Shown here one piece after another: positions 44,640-59,590 of a stretch of 64,000 bases of DNA (position 1 is its first letter; each line of letters begins with the position of its first letter). A program made the translations under genes and the position numbers. The notes below the pieces were generated by a model that saw nothing but the letters and a program-made list of their open reading frames with translations, was not told the origin of the DNA and ran no database searches. Source of the DNA: Prosopocoilus inquinatus (taxonomy: Eukaryota; Arthropoda; Insecta; Coleoptera; Lucanidae); contig CM069873.1 of the NCBI GenBank assembly GCA_036172665.1, positions 33,842,001 through 33,906,000 on the forward strand, read 5' to 3'.

Positions 44640-46874
44640 AGTTTTAAACGAAACAACACGCATTAGCGTTGTTCCTGTGATGTATCTAATCGATCCTTAC
44701 TCATCTATCATTATATTTGACGTTTGGATGGACTACAGTAACTCTGATGTGAGATACAAAGTTTACGGACGCAGCAGAAGCTGGAAATAGTTTTAAACGA
44801 AACAACACGCATTACCGTTGTTCCTGTGATGTATCTAATCGATCCTTACTCATCTATCATGTTATTTGACGTTTGAATGGACTCCAGTAACTCTGATGTG
44901 AGATACAAAGTTCTCGGACGCAGCAGAAGCTGGAAATACTTTTAAACGAAACAACACGCATTAGCGTTGTTCCTGTGATGTATCTAATCGATCCTTACTC
45001 ATCTATCATTATATTTGACGTTTGGATGGACTACAGTAACTCTGATGTGAGATACAAAGTTTACGGACGCAGCAGAAGCTGGAAATAGTTTTAATCGAAA
45101 CAACACGCATTAGCGTTGTTCCTGTGATGTATCTAATCGATCCTTACTCATCTATCATGTTATTTGGCGTCTCGATGGACTCCAGTAACTCTGATGTGAG
45201 ATACAAAGTTTTCGGACGCAGCAGAAGCTGGAAATAGTTTTAAACGAAACAGCACGCATTAGCGTTGTTCCTGTGATGTATCTAATCGATCCTTACTCAT
45301 CTATCATGTTATTTGGCGTTTCGATGGACTCCAGAAACTTTGATGTGAGATACGAAGTTCTCGGACGCAGCTGAAGCTGGAAATAGTTTTAAATGAAACA
45401 ACACGTACTAGCGTTGTTCCTGTGATATATCTAATCGATTATTACTCTTCTATCATGTTATTTGACGTTTGGATGGACTCCAGTAACTCTGATGTGAGGT
45501 ACAAAGTTTTCGGACGCAGCAGAAGCTGGAAATAGTTTTAAATGAAACAACACGCATTAGCGTTGTTCCTGTGATGTATCTAATGGATCCTTACTCATCT
45601 ATCATGTTATTTGACGTTTCGATGGACTCTAGTAACTCTGATGTGAGATACGAAGTTTTTGGACGCAGCAGGAACTGGAAATAGTTTTAAACGAAACAAC
45701 ACGTATTAGCGTTGTTCCTGTGATGTATCTAATCGATCCTTACTCATCTATCATGTTATTTGACGTTTGGATGGACTCCAGTAACTCTGATATGAGATAC
45801 AATGTTCTCGGACGCAGCAGAAGCTGGAAATAGTTTTGAACGAAACAACACGTATTAGCGTTGTTCCTGTGATGTATCTAATCGATCCTTACTCATCTAT
45901 CATGTTATTTGGCGTTTCTATGGACTCCAGTAACTCTGATGTGAGATACAAAGTTTTCGGACGCAGCAGAAGCTGGAAATAGTTTTGAACGAGACAACAC
46001 GTATTAGCGTTGTTCCTGTGATGTATCTAATCGATCCTTACTCATCTATCATGTTATTTGGCGTTTCGATGGGCTCCAGTAACTCTGATGTGAGATACAA
46101 AGTTCTCGGACGCAGCTGAAGCTAGAAATAGTTTTAAACGAAACAACACGCATTAGCGTTGTTCCTGTGATGTATTTAATCGATCCTTACTCATCTATCA
46201 TGATATTTGACGTTTGAATGGACTCCAGTAACTCTTATGTGAGATACAAAGTTCTCGGATGCAGCAGAAGCTGGAAATAGTTTTCAACGAAACAACACGT
46301 ATTAGCGTTGTTCCTGTGATGTATCTAATCGATCCTTACTTATCTACTATGTTATTTGAAGTTTCGATGGACTCCAGTAACTCTGATGTGAGATACGAAA
46401 TTTTCGAACGCAGCAGAATCTGGAAATAGCTTTAAATGAAACAACACGCATTAGCGTTGTTCCTGTGATGTATCTAATCGATCCTTACTCATCTATCATG
46501 TTATTTGGCGTTTCGATGGACTCCAGAAACTTTGATGTGAGATACGAAGTTCTCGGAAGCAGCTGAAGCTGGAAATAGTTTTAAATGAAACAACACGTAC
46601 TAGCGTTGTTCCTGTGATATATCTAATCGATCCTTACTCATCTATCATGTTATTTGACGTTTGGATGGACTCCAGTAACTCTGATGTGAGGTACAAAGTT
46701 TTCGGACGCAGCAGAAGCTGGAAATAGTTTTAAATGAAACAACACGCATTAGCGTTGTTCCTGTGATGTATCTAATGGATCCTTACTCATCTATCATGTT
46801 ATTTGACGTTTCGATGGACTCTAGTAACTCTGATGTGAGATACGAAGTTTTTGGACGCAGCAGAAGCTGGAAAT
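44640..46874 (+). repeat. 15-monomer block, copy 1, inside the 43-mer
   Basis: Repeated immediately at 46875 with offset exactly 2235 bp (15 x 149): CGATTATTACTCTTC at 45436 and 47671, TTTTCAACG at 46281 and 48516. The copies differ at scattered bases such as GAAACAGCACG (about 45246) against GAAACAACACG, GATATGAG against GATGTGAG, and TTTCTATGG against TTTCGATGG. Confidence 0.82.
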
Positions 46875-48910
46875 AGTTTTAAACGAAACAACACGCATTA
46901 GCGTTGTTCCTGTGATGTATCTAATCGATCCTTACTCATCTATCATTATATTTGACGTTTGGATGGACTACAGTAACTCTGATGTGAGATACAAAGTTTA
47001 CGGACGCAGCAGAAGCTGGAAATAGTTTTAAACGAAACAACACGCATTACCGTTGTTCCTGTGATGTATCTAATCGATCCTTACTCATCTATCATGTTAT
47101 TTGACGTTTGAATGGACTCCAGTAACTCTGATGTGAGATACAAAGTTCTCGGACGCAGCAGAAGCTGGAAATACTTTTAAACGAAACAACACGCATTAGC
47201 GTTGTTCCTGTGATGTATCTAATCGATCCTTACTCATCTATCATTATATTTGACGTTTGGATGGACTACAGTAACTCTGATGTGAGATACAAAGTTTACG
47301 GACGCAGCAGAAGCTGGAAATAGTTTTAATCGAAACAACACGCATTAGCGTTGTTCCTGTGATGTATCTAATCGATCCTTACTCATCTATCATGTTATTT
47401 GGCGTCTCGATGGACTCCAGTAACTCTGATGTGAGATACAAAGTTTTCGGACGCAGCAGAAGCTGGAAATAGTTTTAAACGAAACAACACGCATTAGCGT
47501 TGTTCCTGTGATGTATCTAATCGATCCTTACTCATCTATCATGTTATTTGGCGTTTCGATGGACTCCAGAAACTTTGATGTGAGATACGAAGTTCTCGGA
47601 CGCAGCTGAAGCTGGAAATAGTTTTAAATGAAACAACACGTACTAGCGTTGTTCCTGTGATATATCTAATCGATTATTACTCTTCTATCATGTTATTTGA
47701 CGTTTGGATGGACTCCAGTAACTCTGATGTGAGGTACAAAGTTTTCGGACGCAGCAGAAGCTGGAAATAGTTTTAAATGAAACAACACGCATTAGCGTTG
47801 TTCCTGTGATGTATCTAATGGATCCTTACTCATCTATCATGTTATTTGACGTTTCGATGGACTCTAGTAACTCTGATGTGAGATACGAAGTTTTTGGACG
47901 CAGCAGGAGCTGGAAATAGTTTTAAACGAAACAACACGTATTAGCGTTGTTCCTGTGATGTATCTAATCGATCCTTACTCATCTATCATGTTATTTGACG
48001 TTTGGATGGACTCCAGTAACTCTGATGTGAGATACAATGTTCTCGGACGCAGCAGAAGCTGGAAATAGTTTTGAACGAAACAACACGTATTAGCGTTGTT
48101 CCTGTGATGTATCTAATCGATCCTTACTCATCTATCATGTTATTTGGCGTTTCGATGGACTCCAGTAACTCTGATGTGAGATACAAAGTTTTCGGACGCA
48201 GCAGAAGCTGGAAATAGTTTTGAACGAGACAACACGTATTAGCGTTGTTCCTGTGATGTATCTAATCGATCCTTACTCATCTATCATGTTATTTGGCGTT
48301 TCGATGGACTCCAGTAACTCTGATGTGAGATACAAAGTTCTCGGACGCAGCTGAAGCTAGAAATAGTTTTAAACGAAACAACACGCATTAGCGTTGTTCC
48401 TGTGATGTATTTAATCGATCCTTACTCATCTATCATGATATTTGACGTTTGAATGGACTCCAGTAACTCTTATGTGAGATACAAAGTTCTCGGATGCAGC
48501 AGAAGCTGGAAATAGTTTTCAACGAAACAACACGTATTAGCGTTGTTCCTGTGATGTATCTAATCGATCCTTACTTATCTACTATGTTATTTGAAGTTTC
48601 GATGGACTCCAGTAACTCTGATGTGAGATACGAAATTTTCGAACGCAGCAGAATCTGGAAATAGCTTTAAATGAAACAACACGCATTAGCGTTGTTCCTG
48701 TGATGTATCTAATCGATCCTTACTCATCTATCATGTTATTTGGCGTTTCGATGGACTCCAGAAACTTTGATGTGAGATACGAAGTTCTCGGAAGCAGCTG
48801 AAGCTGGAAATAGTTTTAAATGAAACAACACGTACTAGCGTTGTTCCTGTGATATATCTAATCGATCCTTACTCATCTATCATGTTATTTGACGTTTGGA
48901 TGGACTCCAG
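46875..48910 (+). repeat. 15-monomer block, copy 2, inside the 43-mer
   Basis: Follows copy 1 at offset 2235 and stops matching at about 48910, where the monomer switches to the CAGTAACTGATG class. The switch falls inside a monomer, as at other HOR junctions in this array. The same pair recurs in the second 43-mer (about 51045-55315). Confidence 0.8.
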
Positions 48911-49250
48911 TAACTGATGTGAGATACAAAGTTCTCGGACGCAGCAGAAGCTGGAAATAGTTTTGAACGAAACAACACGTATTAGCGTTGTTCCTGTGAT
49001 GTATCTAATCGATCCTTACTTATCTATCATGTTATCTGACGTTTGGATGGACTCCAGTAACTCTGATGTGAGATACAATGTTTTCGGACGCAGCAGACGC
49101 TGGAGATAATTTTAAACGAAACAACACGCATTAGCGTTGTTCCTGTGATGTATCTAATCGATCCTTACTCATCTATCATGTTATTTGGCGTCTCGATGGA
49201 CTCCAGTAACTCTGATGTGAGATACAAAGTTTTCGGACGCAGCAGAAGCT

Positions 49251-52200
49251 GGAAATAGTTTTAAATGAAACAACACGCATTAGCGTTGTTCCTGTGATGT
49301 ATCTAATGGATCTTTACTCATATATCATGTTATTTGACGTTTCGATGGACTCTAGTAACTCTGATGTGAGATACGAAGTTTTTGGACGCAGCAGGAGCTG
49401 GAAATAGTTTTAAACGAAACAAGACGTATTAGCGTTGTTCCAGTGATGTATCTAATCGATCCTTAATCATCTATCATGTTATTTGACGTTTGGATGGACT
49501 CCAGTAACTCTGATGTGAGATACAATGTTCTCGGACGCAGCAGAAGCTGGAAATAGTTTTGAACGAAACAACACGTATTAGCGTTGTTCCTGTGATGTAT
49601 CTAATCGATCCTTACTCATCTATCATGTTATTTGGCGTTTCGATGGACTCCAGTAACTCTGATGTGAGATACAAAGTTTTCGGACGCAGCAGAAGCTGGA
49701 AATAGTTTTGAACGAAACAACACGTATTAGCGTTCTTCCTGTGATGTATCTAATCGATCCTTACTCATTTATCATGTTATTTGGCGTTTCGATGGACTCC
49801 AGTAACTCTGATGTGAGATACAAAGTTCTCGGACGCAGCTGAAGCTAGAAATAGTTTTAAACGAAACAACACGCATTAGCGTTGTTCCTGTGATGTATTT
49901 AATCGATCCTTACTCATCTATCATGATATTTGACGTTTGAATGGTCTCCAGTAACTCTGATGTGAGATACAAAGTTCTCGGACGCAGCAGAAGCTGGAAA
50001 TTATTTTTGAACGAAACAACACGTATTAGCGTTGTTCCTGTGATGTATCTAATCTATCCTTACTTATCTACTATGTTATTTGAAGTTTCGATGGACTCCA
50101 GTAACTCTGATGTGAGATACGAAATTTTCGAACGCAGCAGAATCTGGAAATAGTTTTAAATGAAACAACACGCATTAGCGTTGTTCCTGTGATGTATCTA
50201 ATCGATCCTTACTCATCTATCATGTTATTTGACGTTTCGATGGACTCTAGTAACTCTGATGTGAGATACGAAGTTTTTGGACGCAGCAGGAGCTGGAAAT
50301 AGTTTTAAACGAAACAACACGTATTAGCGTTGTTCCTGTGATGGATCTAATCGCTCCTTACTTAGCTACTATGTTATTTGACGTTTCGATGGACTCCAGT
50401 AACTCTAATGTGAGATACGAAATTTTCGGACGCAGCAGAAGCTGGAAATAGTTTTAAACGAAACAACACGTATTAGCGTTGTTCCTGTGATGTATCTAAT
50501 CGATCCTTACTCATCTATCATGTTATTTGACGTTTGGATGGACTCCAGTAACTGATGTGAGATACAAAGTTCTCGGACGCAGCAGAAGCTGGAAATAGTT
50601 TTGAACGAAACAACACGTATTAGCGTTGTTCCTGTGATGTATCTAATCGATCCTTACTTATCTATCATGTTATCTGACGTTTGGATGGACTCCAGTAACT
50701 CTGATGTGAGATACAATGTTTTCGGACGCAGCAGACGCTGGAGATAATTTTAAACGAAACAACACGCATTAGCGTTGTTCCTGTGATGTATCTAATCGAT
50801 CCTTACTCATCTATCATGTTATTTGGCGTTTCGATGGACTCCAGTAACTCTGAAGTGAGATACAAAGTTTTCGGACTCAGCAGAAGCTGGAAATAGTTTT
50901 GAACGAAACAACACGTATTAGCGTTGTTCCTGTGATGTATCTAATCGATCCTTACTTAGCTACTATGTTATTTGACGTTTCGATGGACTCCAATAACTCT
51001 GATGTGAGATACAAAGTTTTCGGACCCAGCAGAAGCTGGAAATAGTTTTAAACGAAACAACACGCATTAGCGTTGTTCCTGTGATGTATCTAATCGATCC
51101 TTACTCATCTATCATTATATTTGACGTTTGGATGGACTACAGTAACTCTGATGTGAGATACAAAGTTTACGGACGCAGCAGAAGCTGGAAATAGTTTTAA
51201 ACGAAACAACACGCATTACCGTTGTTCCTGTGATGTATCTAATCGATCCTTACTCATCTATCATGTTATTTGACGTTTGAATGGACTCCAGTAACTCTGA
51301 TGTGAGATACAAAGTTCTCGGACGCAGCAGAAGCTGGAAATACTTTTAAACGAAACAACACGCATTAGCGTTGTTCCTGTGATGTATCTAATCGATCCTT
51401 ACTCATCTATCATTATATTTGACGTTTGGATGGACTACAGTAACTCTGATGTGAGATACAAAGTTTACGGACGCAGCAGAAGCTGGAAATAGTTTTAATC
51501 GAAACAACACGCATTAGCGTTGTTCCTGTGATGTATCTAATCGATCCTTACTCATCTATCATGTTATTTGGCGTCTCGATGGACTCCAGTAACTCTGATG
51601 TGAGATACAAAGTTTTCGGACGCAGCAGAAGCTGGAAATAGTTTTAAACGAAACAGCACGCATTAGCGTTGTTCCTGTGATGTATCTAATCGATCCTTAC
51701 TCATCTATCATGTTATTTGGCGTTTCGATGGACTCCAGAAACTTTGATGTGAGATACGAAGTTCTCGGACGCAGCTGAAGCTGGAAATAGTTTTAAATGA
51801 AACAACACGTACTAGCGTTGTTCCTGTGATATATCTAATCGATTATTACTCTTCTATCATGTTATTTGACGTTTGGATGGACTCCAGTAACTCTGATGTG
51901 AGGTACAAAGTTTTCGGACGCAGCAGAAGCTGGAAATAGTTTTAAATGAAACAACACGCATTAGCGTTGTTCCTGTGATGTATCTAATGGATCCTTACTC
52001 ATCTATCATGTTATTTGACGTTTCGATGGACTCTAGTAACTCTGATGTGAGATACGAAGTTTTTGGACGCAGCAGGAGCTGGAAATAGTTTTAAACGAAA
52101 CAACACGTATTAGCGTTGTTCCTGTGATGTATCTAATCGATCCTTACTCATCTATCATGTTATTTGACGTTTGGATGGACTCCAGTAACTCTGATATGAG

Positions 52201-55200
52201 ATACAATGTTCTCGGACGCAGCAGAAGCTGGAAATAGTTTTGAACGAAACAACACGTATTAGCGTTGTTCCTGTGATGTATCTAATCGATCCTTACTCAT
52301 CTATCATGTTATTTGGCGTTTCTATGGACTCCAGTAACTCTGATGTGAGATACAAAGTTTTCGGACGCAGCAGAAGCTGGAAATAGTTTTGAACGAGACA
52401 ACACGTATTAGCGTTGTTCCTGTGATGTATCTAATCGATCCTTACTCATCTATCATGTTATTTGGCGTTTCGATGGGCTCCAGTAACTCTGATGTGAGAT
52501 ACAAAGTTCTCGGACGCAGCTGAAGCTAGAAATAGTTTTAAACGAAACAACACGCATTAGCGTTGTTCCTGTGATGTATTTAATCGATCCTTACTCATCT
52601 ATCATGATATTTGACGTTTGAATGGACTCCAGTAACTCTTATGTGAGATACAAAGTTCTCGGATGCAGCAGAAGCTGGAAATAGTTTTCAACGAAACAAC
52701 ACGTATTAGCGTTGTTCCTGTGATGTATCTAATCGATCCTTACTTATCTACTATGTTATTTGAAGTTTCGATGGACTCCAGTAACTCTGATGTGAGATAC
52801 GAAATTTTCGAACGCAGCAGAATCTGGAAATAGCTTTAAATGAAACAACACGCATTAGCGTTGTTCCTGTGATGTATCTAATCGATCCTTACTCATCTAT
52901 CATGTTATTTGGCGTTTCGATGGACTCCAGAAACTTTGATGTGAGATACGAAGTTCTCGGAAGCAGCTGAAGCTGGAAATAGTTTTAAATGAAACAACAC
53001 GTACTAGCGTTGTTCCTGTGATATATCTAATCGATCCTTACTCATCTATCATGTTATTTGACGTTTGGATGGACTCCAGTAACTCTGATGTGAGGTACAA
53101 AGTTTTCGGACGCAGCAGAAGCTGGAAATAGTTTTAAATGAAACAACACGCATTAGCGTTGTTCCTGTGATGTATCTAATGGATCCTTACTCATCTATCA
53201 TGTTATTTGACGTTTCGATGGACTCTAGTAACTCTGATGTGAGATACGAAGTTTTTGGACGCAGCAGAAGCTGGAAATAGTTTTAAACGAAACAACACGC
53301 ATTAGCGTTGTTCCTGTGATGTATCTAATCGATCCTTACTCATCTATCATTATATTTGACGTTTGGATGGACTACAGTAACTCTGATGTGAGATACAAAG
53401 TTTACGGACGCAGCAGAAGCTGGAAATAGTTTTAAACGAAACAACACGCATTACCGTTGTTCCTGTGATGTATCTAATCGATCCTTACTCATCTATCATG
53501 TTATTTGACGTTTGAATGGACTCCAGTAACTCTGATGTGAGATACAAAGTTCTCGGACGCAGCAGAAGCTGGAAATACTTTTAAACGAAACAACACGCAT
53601 TAGCGTTGTTCCTGTGATGTATCTAATCGATCCTTACTCATCTATCATTATATTTGACGTTTGGATGGACTACAGTAACTCTGATGTGAGATACAAAGTT
53701 TACGGACGCAGCAGAAGCTGGAAATAGTTTTAATCGAAACAACACGCATTAGCGTTGTTCCTGTGATGTATCTAATCGATCCTTACTCATCTATCATGTT
53801 ATTTGGCGTCTCGATGGACTCCAGTAACTCTGATGTGAGATACAAAGTTTTCGGACGCAGCAGAAGCTGGAAATAGTTTTAAACGAAACAACACGCATTA
53901 GCGTTGTTCCTGTGATGTATCTAATCGATCCTTACTCATCTATCATGTTATTTGGCGTTTCGATGGACTCCAGAAACTTTGATGTGAGATACGAAGTTCT
54001 CGGACGCAGCTGAAGCTGGAAATAGTTTTAAATGAAACAACACGTACTAGCGTTGTTCCTGTGATATATCTAATCGATTATTACTCTTCTATCATGTTAT
54101 TTGACGTTTGGATGGACTCCAGTAACTCTGATGTGAGGTACAAAGTTTTCGGACGCAGCAGAAGCTGGAAATAGTTTTAAATGAAACAACACGCATTAGC
54201 GTTGTTCCTGTGATGTATCTAATGGATCCTTACTCATCTATCATGTTATTTGACGTTTCGATGGACTCTAGTAACTCTGATGTGAGATACGAAGTTTTTG
54301 GACGCAGCAGGAGCTGGAAATAGTTTTAAACGAAACAACACGTATTAGCGTTGTTCCTGTGATGTATCTAATCGATCCTTACTCATCTATCATGTTATTT
54401 GACGTTTGGATGGACTCCAGTAACTCTGATGTGAGATACAATGTTCTCGGACGCAGCAGAAGCTGGAAATAGTTTTGAACGAAACAACACGTATTAGCGT
54501 TGTTCCTGTGATGTATCTAATCGATCCTTACTCATCTATCATGTTATTTGGCGTTTCGATGGACTCCAGTAACTCTGATGTGAGATACAAAGTTTTCGGA
54601 CGCAGCAGAAGCTGGAAATAGTTTTGAACGAGACAACACGTATTAGCGTTGTTCCTGTGATGTATCTAATCGATCCTTACTCATCTATCATGTTATTTGG
54701 CGTTTCGATGGACTCCAGTAACTCTGATGTGAGATACAAAGTTCTCGGACGCAGCTGAAGCTAGAAATAGTTTTAAACGAAACAACACGCATTAGCGTTG
54801 TTCCTGTGATGTATTTAATCGATCCTTACTCATCTATCATGATATTTGACGTTTGAATGGACTCCAGTAACTCTTATGTGAGATACAAAGTTCTCGGATG
54901 CAGCAGAAGCTGGAAATAGTTTTCAACGAAACAACACGTATTAGCGTTGTTCCTGTGATGTATCTAATCGATCCTTACTTATCTACTATGTTATTTGAAG
55001 TTTCGATGGACTCCAGTAACTCTGATGTGAGATACGAAATTTTCGAACGCAGCAGAATCTGGAAATAGCTTTAAATGAAACAACACGCATTAGCGTTGTT
55101 CCTGTGATGTATCTAATCGATCCTTACTCATCTATCATGTTATTTGGCGTTTCGATGGACTCCAGAAACTTTGATGTGAGATACGAAGTTCTCGGAAGCA

Positions 55201-55654
55201 GCTGAAGCTGGAAATAGTTTTAAATGAAACAACACGTACTAGCGTTGTTCCTGTGATATATCTAATCGATCCTTACTCATCTATCATGTTATTTGACGTT
55301 TGGATGGACTCCAGTAACTGATGTGAGATACAAAGTTCTCGGACGCAGCAGAAGCTGGAAATAGTTTTGAACGAAACAACACGTATTAGCGTTGTTTCTG
55401 TGATGTATCTAATCGATCCTTACTTATCTATCATGTTATCTGACGTTTGGATGGACTCCAGTAACTCTGATGTGAGATACAATGTTTTCGGACGCAGCAG
55501 ACGCTGGAGATAATTTTAAACGAAACAACACGCATTAGCGTTGTTCCTGTGATGTATCTAATCGATCCTTACTCATCTATCATGTTATTTGGCGTTTCGA
55601 TGGACTCCAGTAACTCTGAAGTGAGATACAAAGTTTTCGGACGCAGCAGAAGCT
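49251..55654 (+). repeat. 43-monomer HOR copy 2 (6404 bp)
   Basis: Second copy, starting at GGAAATAG at 49251. It repeats the whole order of copy 1, including both internal 15-monomer blocks, with few private changes (for example CAGTGATG near 49441 and GTTTCTGTG near 55394). Homology at this offset fades in the last monomer, about 55510-55654, where the two copies end with different monomer classes. Confidence 0.86.
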
Positions 55655-58600
55655 GGAAATAGTTTTTAAAGAAACAACACGTATTAGCGTTGTTCCTGTG
55701 ATGTATCTAATCGATCCTTACTTAGCTACTATGTTATTTGACGTTTCGATGGACTCCAATAACTCTGATGTGAGATACAAAGTTTTCGGACGCAGCAGAA
55801 GCTGGAAATAGTTTAAAACGAAACAACACGCATTAGCGTTGTTCCTGTGATGTATCTAATCGATCCTTACTCATCTATCATTATATTTGACGTTTGGATG
55901 GACTACAGTAACTCTGATGTGAGATACAAAGTTTACGGACGCAGCAGAAGCTGGAAATAGTTTTAATCGAAACAACACGCATTAGCGTTGTTCCTGTGAT
56001 GTATCTAATCGATCCTTACTCATTTATCATGTTATTTGGCGTCTCGATGGACTCCAGTAACTCTGATGTGAGATACAAAGTTTTCGGACGCAGCAGAAGC
56101 TGGAAATAGATTTAAACGAAACAACACGCATTAGCGTTGTTCCTGTGATGTATCTAATCGATCCTTACTCATCTATCATGTTATTTGGCGTTTCGATGGA
56201 CTCCAGAAACTTTGATGTGAGATACGAAGTTCTCGGAAGCAGCTGAAGCTGGAAATAGTTTTAAATGAAACAACACGTACTAGCGTTGTTCCTGTGATAT
56301 ATCTAATCGATCCTTACTCATCTATCATGTTATTTGACGTTTGGATGGACTCCAGTAACTCTGATGTGAGGTACAAAGTTTTCGGACGCAGCAGAAGCTG
56401 GAAATAGTTTTAAATGAAACAACACGCATTAGCGTTGTTCCTGTGATGTATCTAATGGATCTTTACTCATATATCATGTTATTTGACGTTTCGATGGACT
56501 CTAGTAACTCTGATGTGAGATACGAAGTTTTTGGACGCAGCAGGAGCTGGAAATAGTTTTAAACGAAACAAGACGTATTAGCGTTGTTCCTGTGATGTAT
56601 CTAATCGATCCTTAATCATCTATCATGTTATTTGACGTTTGGATGGACTCCAGTAACTCTGATGTGAGATACAATGTTCTCGGACGCAGCAGAAGCTGGA
56701 AATAGTTTTGAACGAAACAACACGTATTAGCGTTGTTCCTGTGATGTATCTAATCGATCCTTACTCATCTATCATGTTATTTGGCGTTTCGATGGACTCC
56801 AGTAACTCTGATGTGAGATACAAAGTTTTCGGACGCAGCAGAAGCTGGAAATAGTTTTGAACGAAACAACACGTATTAGCGTTCTTCCTGTGATGTATCT
56901 AATCGATCCTTACTCATTTATCATGTTATTTGGCGTTTCGATGGACTCCAGTAACTCTGATGTGAGATACAAAGTTCTCGGACGCAGCTGAAGCTAGAAA
57001 TAGTTTTAAACGAAACAACACGCATTAGCGTTGTTCCTGTGATGTATTTAATCGATCCTTACTCATCTATCATGATATTTGACGTTTGAATCGTCTCCAG
57101 TAACTCTGATGTGAGATACAAAGTTCTCGGACGCAGCAGAAGCTGGAAATTATTTTTGAACGAAACAACACGTATTAGCGTTGTTCCTGTGATGTATCTA
57201 ATCTATCCTTACTTATCTACTATGTTATTTGAAGTTTCGATGGACTCCAGTAACTCTGATGTGAGATACGAAATTTTCGAACGCAGCAGAATCTGGAAAT
57301 AGTTTTAAATGAAACAACACGCATTAGCGTTGTTCCTGTGATGTATCTAATCGATCCTTACTCATCTATCATGTTATTTGACGTTTCGATGGACTCTAGT
57401 AACTCTGATGTGAGATACGAAGTTTTTGGACGCAGCAGGAGCTGGAAATAGTTTTAAACGAAACAACACGTATTAGCGTTGTTCCTGTGATGGATCTAAT
57501 CGCTCCTTACTTAGCTACTATGTTATTTGACGTTTCGATGGACTCCAGTAACTCTAATGTGAGATACGAAATTTTCGGACGCAGCAGAAGCTGGAAATAG
57601 TTTTAAACGAAACAACACGTATTAGCGTTGTTCCTGTGATGTATCTAATCGATCCTTACTCATCTATCATGTTATTTGACGTTTGGATGGACTCCAGTAA
57701 CTGATGTGAGATACAAAGTTCTCGGACGCAGCAGAAGCTGGAAATAGTTTTGAACGAAACAACACGTATTAGCGTTGTTCCTGTGATGTATCTAATCGAT
57801 CCTTACTTATCTATCATGTTATCTGACGTTTGGAAGGGGTCCAGTAACTCTGATGTGAGATACAATGTTTTCGGACGCAGCAGACGCTGGAGATAATTTT
57901 AAACGAAACAACACGCATTAGCGTTGTTCCTGTGATGTATCTAATCGATCCTTACTCATCTATCATGTTATTTGGCGTTTCGATGGACTCCAGTAACTCT
58001 GAAGTGAGATACAAAGTTTTCGGACTCAGCAGAAGCTGGAAATAGTTTTGAACGAAACAACACGTATTAGCGTTGTTCCTGTGATGTATCTAATCGATCC
58101 TTACTTAGCTACTATGTTATTTGACGTTTCGATGGACTCCAATAACTCTGATGTGAGATACAAAGTTTTCGGACCCAGCAGAAGCTGGAAATAGTTTTAA
58201 ACGAAACAACACGCATTAGCGTTGTTCCTGTGATGTATCTAATCGATCCTTACTCATCTATCATTATATTTGACGTTTGGATGGACTACAGTAACTCTGA
58301 TGTGAGATACAAAGTTTACGGACGCAGCAGAAGCTGGAAATAGTTTTAAACGAAACAACACGCATTACCGTTGTTCCTGTGATGTATCTAATCGATCCTT
58401 ACTCATCTATCATGTTATTTGACGTTTGAATGGACTCCAGTAACTCTGATGTGAGATACAAAGTTCTCGGACGCAGCAGAAGCTGGAAATACTTTTAAAC
58501 GAAACAACACGCATTAGCGTTGTTCCTGTGATGTATCTAATCGATCCTTACTCATCTATCATTATATTTGACGTTTGGATGGACTACAGTAACTCTGATG

Positions 58601-59590
58601 TGAGATACAAAGTTTACGGACGCAGCAGAAGCTGGAAATAGTTTTAATCGAAACAACACGCATTAGCGTTGTTCCTGTGATGTATCTAATCGATCCTTAC
58701 TCATCTATCATGTTATTTGGCGTCTCGATGGACTCCAGTAACTCTGATGTGAGATACAAAGTTTTCGGACGCAGCAGAAGCTGGAAATAGTTTTAAACGA
58801 AACAGCACGCATTAGCGTTGTTCCTGTGATGTATCTAATCGATCCTTACTCATCTATCATGTTATTTGGCGTTTCGATGGACTCCAGAAACTTTGATGTG
58901 AGATACGAAGTTCTCGGACGCAGCTGAAGCTGGAAATAGTTTTAAATGAAACAACACGTACTAGCGTTGTTCCTGTGATATATCTAATCGATTATTACTC
59001 TTCTATCATGTTATTTGACGTTTGGATGGACTCCAGTAACTCTGATGTGAGGTACAAAGTTTTCGGACGCAGCAGAAGCTGGAAATAGTTTTAAATGAAA
59101 CAACACGCATTAGCGTTGTTCCTGTGATGTATCTAATGGATCCTTACTCATCTATCATGTTATTTGACGTTTCGATGGACTCTAGTAACTCTGATGTGAG
59201 ATACGAAGTTTTTGGACGCAGCAGGAGCTGGAAATAGTTTTAAACGAAACAACACGTATTAGCGTTGTTCCTGTGATGTATCTAATCGATCCTTACTCAT
59301 CTATCATGTTATTTGACGTTTGGATGGACTCCAGTAACTCTGATATGAGATACAATGTTCTCGGACGCAGCAGAAGCTGGAAATAGTTTTGAACGAAACA
59401 ACACGTATTAGCGTTGTTCCTGTGATGTATCTAATCGATCCTTACTCATCTATCATGTTATTTGGCGTTTCTATGGACTCCAGTAACTCTGATGTGAGAT
59501 ACAAAGTTTTCGGACGCAGCAGAAGCTGGAAATAGTTTTGAACGAGACAACACGTATTAGCGTTGTTCCTGTGATGTATCTAATCGATCC
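55420..59590 (+). repeat. 28-monomer HOR copy 1 (4171 bp)
   Basis: Tandem with the next block at offset 4171 (28 x 149, minus 1). Shared private markers: GTTTTTAAAGAAAC (about 55659 and 59830), GGATCTTTACTC (56457 and 60628), TTTGAATCGTCTCC (about 57084 and 61255), GGAAGGGGTCC (57832 and 62003) and CAGTAACTGA (57695 and 61866). It equals the 43-mer order without one 15-monomer block. Confidence 0.86.

Larger units (their letters stand above)
42847..49250 (+). repeat. 43-monomer HOR copy 1 (6404 bp)
   Basis: First of two tandem copies at offset 6404 (43 x 149, minus 3). Shared markers: GGATCTTTACTC (42904 and 49308), CAGTAACTGA (44142 and 50546; 48908 and 55312), the rare CGGACCCAGCAG (44617 and 51021), GAAACAGCACG (about 45246 and 51650) and TTTTCAACG (46281 and 52685; 48516 and 54920). 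The unit contains an internal 15-monomer duplication at offset 2235. Confidence 0.88.
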